From positions 1-8,946 of the forward strand of contig CAYNJG010000281.1 in assembly GCA_964397295.1 (NCBI GenBank): a stretch of 8,946 nt of DNA. The letters run 5' to 3'. A program made the translations under genes and the position numbers. Under the pieces are notes generated by a model that was not told the origin of the DNA, searched no databases, and was given only the letters and a program-made list of their open reading frames with translations. Origin of the DNA: CAYNJG01 sp964397295 (lineage in GTDB: Bacteria > Planctomycetota > Planctomycetia > Pirellulales > Pirellulaceae). Shown here piece by piece: positions 6,374 through 8,946 of this stretch (positions within the stretch are counted from its first letter, which is position 1; every line of letters starts with the position of its first letter).

Positions 6374-6389
6374 TGGCTAGACAGTAGCA
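6374..6389 (+). promoter_or_regulatory. Possible sigma54-type promoter element
   Basis: TGGCTAG (6374-6380), 4 nt, then TAGCA (6385-6389). Against the TGGCACG-N4-TTGCA consensus this keeps the GG and GC pairs at the required spacing and 9 of 12 bases. It would fire towards the pilin-like gene with a leader of about 235 nt. No enhancer-binding protein is encoded in the window. Low confidence because the site was found by eye and overlaps a hairpin. Confidence 0.22.
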
Positions 6390-6416
6390 CGTGCCAGAGG
6401 GGTGCTGTTCTAAGCC
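6375..6416 (+). repeat. Imperfect 13-bp hairpin
   Basis: GGCT (6375-6378) pairs with AGCC (6413-6416), AGA (6379-6381) with TCT (6409-6411), C6382 with G6407, and AGCAC (6386-6390) with GTGCT (6402-6406), leaving small bulges and an 11-nt loop. It is not followed by a T-run, so it is not a standard terminator. It may stabilise a 3' end or be a protein site. Confidence 0.35.
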
Positions 6417-6588
6417 ATCCAATCGGTAGAGTTTTCACAAGCATTCATCATGCGTTAAACCATGCCGAGCGGTCGGATCAGGTAATTTTTTTCCGTACGA
6501 AACGATCCGTTTTGCAGATCACCGCTTTTGACTTCGATGCCCCGCTGGGCAACGTTCACATGCACGACGGCCATGATCGCCGCGACGC

Positions 6589-6609
6589 ATCGTCGATGCT
6601 GTCGACGAT
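6589..6609 (+). repeat. Perfect 8-bp hairpin in the pilin-like leader
   Basis: ATCGTCGA (6589-6596) and TCGACGAT (6602-6609) are perfect inverted arms around the 5-nt loop TGCTG. The hairpin ends 26 nt before the ATG at 6636. A TCCT just after it (6609-6612) is complementary to the AGGA of the ribosome binding site (6626-6629), so alternative folding could affect translation. Confidence 0.45.
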
Positions 6610-6625
6610 CCTCCCTATCTAAAGC

Positions 6626-6629
6626 AGGA
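6626..6629 (+). promoter_or_regulatory. Shine-Dalgarno site of the pilin-like gene
   Basis: AGGA at 6626-6629 lies 6 nt before the ATG at 6636. It supports this start over the in-frame upstream ATG at 6528, whose extra 36 residues are Arg/Cys-rich and look non-coding. Confidence 0.6.
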
Positions 6630-6635
6630 AGCAAT

Positions 6636-6992
6636 ATGTCTAGTCTGAAAGAACTTTGGATTGATGAGCAGGGCTTCATCATCTCGATCGAGCTGATCAT
6701 GATCGCGACGATTGCCGTCATTGGACTACTGGCTGGGATGACGGCGATGCGAGATGCCGTGGTGTCCGAATTGTCAGATGTCGCAGGCGCCGTTCAGGAT
6801 TTCAATCAGGGCTACCGTGTTTACGGAGTACGCGGGCATACTGCCAGCACGGCCGGCATGGACTTCCTTGACCGATTGGACTTCTGTGATTCAGCGGAAG
6901 ATACGAATATCCAGGCTGACAACTGCATTCTATTCAACATACAGAACCAAATCGAAGAAGGTCAGGCCGTTACTGCACCAACTGGTCGCTAG
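6636..6992 (+). CDS. Pilin-like (Flp/type IV-like) single-pass membrane protein
   Basis: 118 residues. A short charged leader (SLKELWIDEQG, residues 3-13) is followed by a hydrophobic helix at 14-35 (FIISIELIMIATIAVIGLLAG). A conserved-looking amphipathic segment then follows (TAMRDAVVSELSDVAGAVQDFNQ). Leader, G13-F14 junction and a Glu inside the helix resemble class III signal peptides of type IV, Flp and TadE-like pilins, which a prepilin peptidase cuts after Gly. The Glu is at +6 (E19), whereas in the known families it is at +5. The C-terminal part has two Cys (C84, C97) within an acidic DFCDSAEDTNIQADNC stretch that could form a disulfide outside the membrane. I recall similar short proteins as widespread in planctomycetes, without known function. 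No pilus assembly ATPase, secretin or peptidase gene is nearby. It converges with the alcohol dehydrogenase gene 41 nt away. Confidence 0.72.
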   Translation: MSSLKELWIDEQGFIISIELIMIATIAVIGLLAGMTAMRDAVVSELSDVAGAVQDFNQGYRVYGVRGHTASTAGMDFLDRLDFCDSAEDTNIQADNCILFNIQNQIEEGQAVTAPTGR

Positions 6993-6996
6993 TACT

Positions 6997-7019
6997 GCGG
7001 TTTGAGCGGTAGCGGTTTG
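6997..7019. repeat. Short direct repeat between convergent genes
   Basis: GCGGTTTG occurs at 6997-7004 and again at 7012-7019, with a partial GCGGT at 7006-7010 between them. It fills most of the 41-nt gap between the pilin-like stop and the alcohol dehydrogenase stop. No hairpin with a T-run is present, so no terminator is called. Confidence 0.4.
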
Positions 7020-7033
7020 TTGGATACCCGTTG

Positions 7034-8161
7034 TTAAAATGCAGCTTCGTAGAGGGCCTGCAAATTGGCGGGATCGACGGGGCGTGGATTGAAAGTCCCC
7101 GTCCACTGATCTGCAGCGTCCTTGGCTAGTTGAGGAAGGTTGGAGGCGGGGACGCTCAGTTGCTCTAGCTTTGTGGCGAGTTCCGCTCGCTCGAGCAACT
7201 GCGTCAAATAGTCGCTCAATGCTTCGACGCTCGATAAGCCGTTGGGAAGTGGAAGTTCCGCGTACCAATCGGCGAATTCTTGCCCGTTGAACCGAATAAC
7301 GTGCGGCAACATCAACCCTACGGCTTGTCCGTGTGCGGTTCCGTAGTGTGCGGTAATTGGATTCGCTAAAGCGTGTGCCGCGCCCAGCATCGAGTTTTCG
7401 ATAGCCAATCCCGCGAAGTAGGCGCCCAGCTGCATACCGCTGCGAGCTTCGAGATCGGACGGGTCGGAAAGTACCTTCGGAAAGTTTGGTGCTAACAATC
7501 GCCATGCTTCGCGTGAAAAAGCGCATGACGCAGCATTGCGTTTCGTGGTTACGTACGTTTCCAACGCATGCGAGATCGCGTCGATGCCAGTCAGTGCCGT
7601 AACGCGAGTCGGCTGAGTGAGCGTAAGTTCAGGATCGAGAATCGCGAAACGAAACGATGCCTTTTTGTCACCGCATGCCATTTTTACGTGCGTCTTCGCA
7701 TCGGAAATCAATGCAAACGATTGAGCCTCGCTGCCGGTTCCCGCTGTCGTTGGCACCGCGATCATCGGCGGCATCTGCTTGAGCGCTTTACCGACACCCC
7801 AGTAGTCTTTCATCTCACCGCCGTTGGTGTAGACGAAGTTGATGCCTTTTGCGCAGTCCATGCTGCTGCCGCCGCCCAGGCCAACGATCAATTCGGGATC
7901 GTACCTTCTCGCAAACGCGGCCCCGCGTTCGACATCGTCGGTGGTGGGATTCTCGTGGACGCCTTCGAATAAATGCGTCTCGATTCCAGCTGCTTCCAAC
8001 GCATCAATGCCGCGTTGCGTGTGTCCCGCTGCGATGATACCCGTATCGCTTACAACGATGGCTCGACGTGTGCCGATCTCACCGGCCAGTTCTCCCAATC
8101 GAGCAATAGTTCCGGCGCCGAAAACAACGCGTGTACGACACTGAAGATCGAATGGGGTCAT
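7034..8161 (-). CDS. Iron-containing (group III) alcohol dehydrogenase
   Basis: 375 residues, normal for the family. It interconverts an alcohol and an aldehyde or ketone with NAD(P)H in the cytoplasm. Visible in order: FGAGTIARLGEL at the N-terminus, the nucleotide-binding GGGSSMDCAKG (96-106), PTTAGTGSEA (137-146), the metal-binding block TGIDAISHALETYV (191-204) with D194 and H198, and AAHALANP (261-268), then AHGQAVGLMLPHV (276-288), which supply H263 and H277. These correspond to the Asp and three His iron ligands of FucO-like enzymes. The second His of the usual HxxxH motif is Asn267 here. The C-terminus NPRPVDPANLQALYEAAF is typical. The in-frame start at 8251 would overlap the upstream gene by 68 nt, so the ATG at 8161, where homologues begin, is preferred. 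It lies 22 nt downstream of the aldehyde dehydrogenase stop and is surely co-transcribed. The substrate cannot be read from the sequence. Confidence 0.93.
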   Translation of the reverse strand: MTPFDLQCRTRVVFGAGTIARLGELAGEIGTRRAIVVSDTGIIAAGHTQRGIDALEAAGIETHLFEGVHENPTTDDVERGAAFARRYDPELIVGLGGGSSMDCAKGINFVYTNGGEMKDYWGVGKALKQMPPMIAVPTTAGTGSEAQSFALISDAKTHVKMACGDKKASFRFAILDPELTLTQPTRVTALTGIDAISHALETYVTTKRNAASCAFSREAWRLLAPNFPKVLSDPSDLEARSGMQLGAYFAGLAIENSMLGAAHALANPITAHYGTAHGQAVGLMLPHVIRFNGQEFADWYAELPLPNGLSSVEALSDYLTQLLERAELATKLEQLSVPASNLPQLAKDAADQWTGTFNPRPVDPANLQALYEAAF

Positions 8162-8183
8162 AGAATTTTGGCTACTACGTTCG

Positions 8184-8946
8184 TTAACCGGCGAGAGTTG
8201 CCAAATTGTTTTCCGGAACTTGATAGGCACGCGAACGGAACAGGAAGTCAATCAAATTGCCCTCATGCGGTTGTAGCCAATTTAAGCGATTCGTTGGAAT
8301 CGGTCCGATGTTTAACCGATCGATGTTTACTGCGTCCGTCAATTGACGGATGAGTTTTCGATTTTCGGTGATTGCCGTTCCAACAAGTGTCGGTCCGATT
8401 TCCTTGATCATTTGATCTTCTGGGCACTCGACGACTGTTGCGAATGGGAACATGTATTCTTTCTTCGCCACGCCATGTTGGTGCGAGCAGTGGACGACCA
8501 TCGGTCGCAAGTAAGCACAACGCTCGCGTTCGACAAGCCGCGGACCGTATTGTGCAGTCATGTCGGTGACGCCGCTTTCCTGCAAATCTTCTTCGATCAT
8601 GGACCATGTTCCGGTCGCCATCGCAGCGTTTGTGAATGCGGCAAGTCCGGCGTCCGGGTCGGTCGTGGCCTTCACTTCGACTGGACCGATTTTCTCCGCA
8701 ATGGCTTGAGCGATTTCCTTCGTATGTCGCGACGCCCAAATGCCGCTGGCGTTGATGCAACTTCGCCCGCCGTTGACGTAGACGCTTTCGACCATGACAT
8801 CGAGGAACTCTTCCCATCGGTCAATCATGTCGTCGCCGATCAAGATCTTACTGAATCCTGGCCCGTGTGCTTGGACTCGCGGGTTGGCGTGATACTGTTG
8901 AACGGTTTGTTCGCTGCCGAAAATCATGCTTCGTGAAACCGAAGAG
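8184..8946 (-). CDS. Aldehyde dehydrogenase family protein, C-terminal part (5' end cut by window)
   Basis: The last 253 codons are visible. The frame stays open to the right edge, so the ATG at 8927 is internal. Seen in order: IFGSEQTV, the position of the NAD-binding GS loop; HGPGFSKILIGDD, where typical ALDHs have the ELGGK block; NGGRSCINASGIWA with the candidate catalytic Cys (codon 8757-8759); KKEYMFPFATVVE, matching the ExFGP motif; and LNIGPIPTNRL near the end. The general-base Glu of NAD(P)-dependent ALDHs appears replaced by His. The short spacing from the GS loop to GPG recalls CoA-acylating ALDHs such as EutE/PduP, which also lack that Glu. It could therefore make an acyl-CoA or an acid. 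Its partner is the iron-type alcohol dehydrogenase 22 nt downstream. The first half of the protein, including most of the cofactor-binding fold, is outside the window. Confidence 0.88.
   Translation of the reverse strand, partial: SSVSRSMIFGSEQTVQQYHANPRVQAHGPGFSKILIGDDMIDRWEEFLDVMVESVYVNGGRSCINASGIWASRHTKEIAQAIAEKIGPVEVKATTDPDAGLAAFTNAAMATGTWSMIEEDLQESGVTDMTAQYGPRLVERERCAYLRPMVVHCSHQHGVAKKEYMFPFATVVECPEDQMIKEIGPTLVGTAITENRKLIRQLTDAVNIDRLNIGPIPTNRLNWLQPHEGNLIDFLFRSRAYQVPENNLATLAG

Larger units (their letters stand above)
6334..6635. other. 302-nt intergenic stretch between sigma-like and pilin-like genes
   Basis: No gene is supported; the frames have no family resemblance. It contains a T7 tract at 6354-6360 just after the sigma-like stop, a second T7 tract at 6486-6492, an imperfect hairpin at 6375-6416, a 6-bp inverted repeat CGGATC (6474-6479) / GATCCG (6504-6509), and an 8-bp hairpin at 6589-6609 close to the pilin-like start. 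Confidence 0.6.

Noticed and set aside
6465..6492. CCGA/TCGG hairpin followed by a second T7 tract as a terminator
   Set aside because: The stem is only 4 bp and is separated from the T-run by about 9 nt.
6528..6635. Longer pilin-like protein starting at 6528
   Set aside because: The extra 36 residues are Arg/Cys-rich and would remove the short leader needed for a pilin-type signal. The ATG at 6636 has AGGA at good spacing.
8162..8251. Longer alcohol dehydrogenase starting at 8251
   Set aside because: It would overlap the aldehyde dehydrogenase coding region by 68 nt, and the extra residues do not match the family N-terminus.

Overview
The window looks like ordinary chromosome from a planctomycete, most likely a Pirellulaceae/Rhodopirellula-type bacterium. 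This rests on family resemblance, not a search. The signs are a CxxC/CxxC zinc-ribbon membrane protein, a PPi-type phosphofructokinase with a GGPAPSAN N-terminus, a short pilin-like protein with an E-x-G-F-I-I-S-x-E membrane start, weak Shine-Dalgarno sites at most genes, and mid-range G+C by eye.

Layout: (1) Positions 1-288 (+) hold the 3' end of a DUF309-like gene, which converges with the next gene across 9 nt. (2) Positions 298-5341 hold five minus-strand genes, transcribed in the order accB, accC, pfk (PPi-type), efpL-like EF-P paralogue, zinc-ribbon membrane protein. accB-accC form a unit. A 223-nt gap with a good sigma70-like promoter and a leader inverted repeat probably starts a second unit, pfk-efpL-membrane protein. 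(3) Positions 5342-5682 are a 341-nt divergent control region with promoter-like hexamers on both strands and a cluster of TCGGAT-type words. (4) Positions 5683-6333 (+) encode a small sigma-70-like protein whose N-terminus carries a duplicated hydrophobic ATCAxILA segment. (5) Positions 6334-6635 are a 302-nt non-coding stretch with two inverted repeats and a possible sigma54-type site. (6) Positions 6636-6992 (+) encode a pilin-like membrane protein. (7) On the minus strand are an iron-containing alcohol dehydrogenase (7034-8161) and, 22 nt upstream of it, an aldehyde dehydrogenase that runs off the right edge (8184-8946).

Functionally, the left block joins the entry to fatty-acid synthesis (biotin carboxylase and its carrier), a glycolytic step and a translation factor for polyproline. 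The right pair is a probable aldehyde/alcohol redox module. I see no CRISPR array, insertion sequence, tRNA, rRNA, prophage or clear defence system. The least explained parts are the sigma-like protein with its hydrophobic N-terminal duplication and the structured leader of the pilin-like gene beside it.
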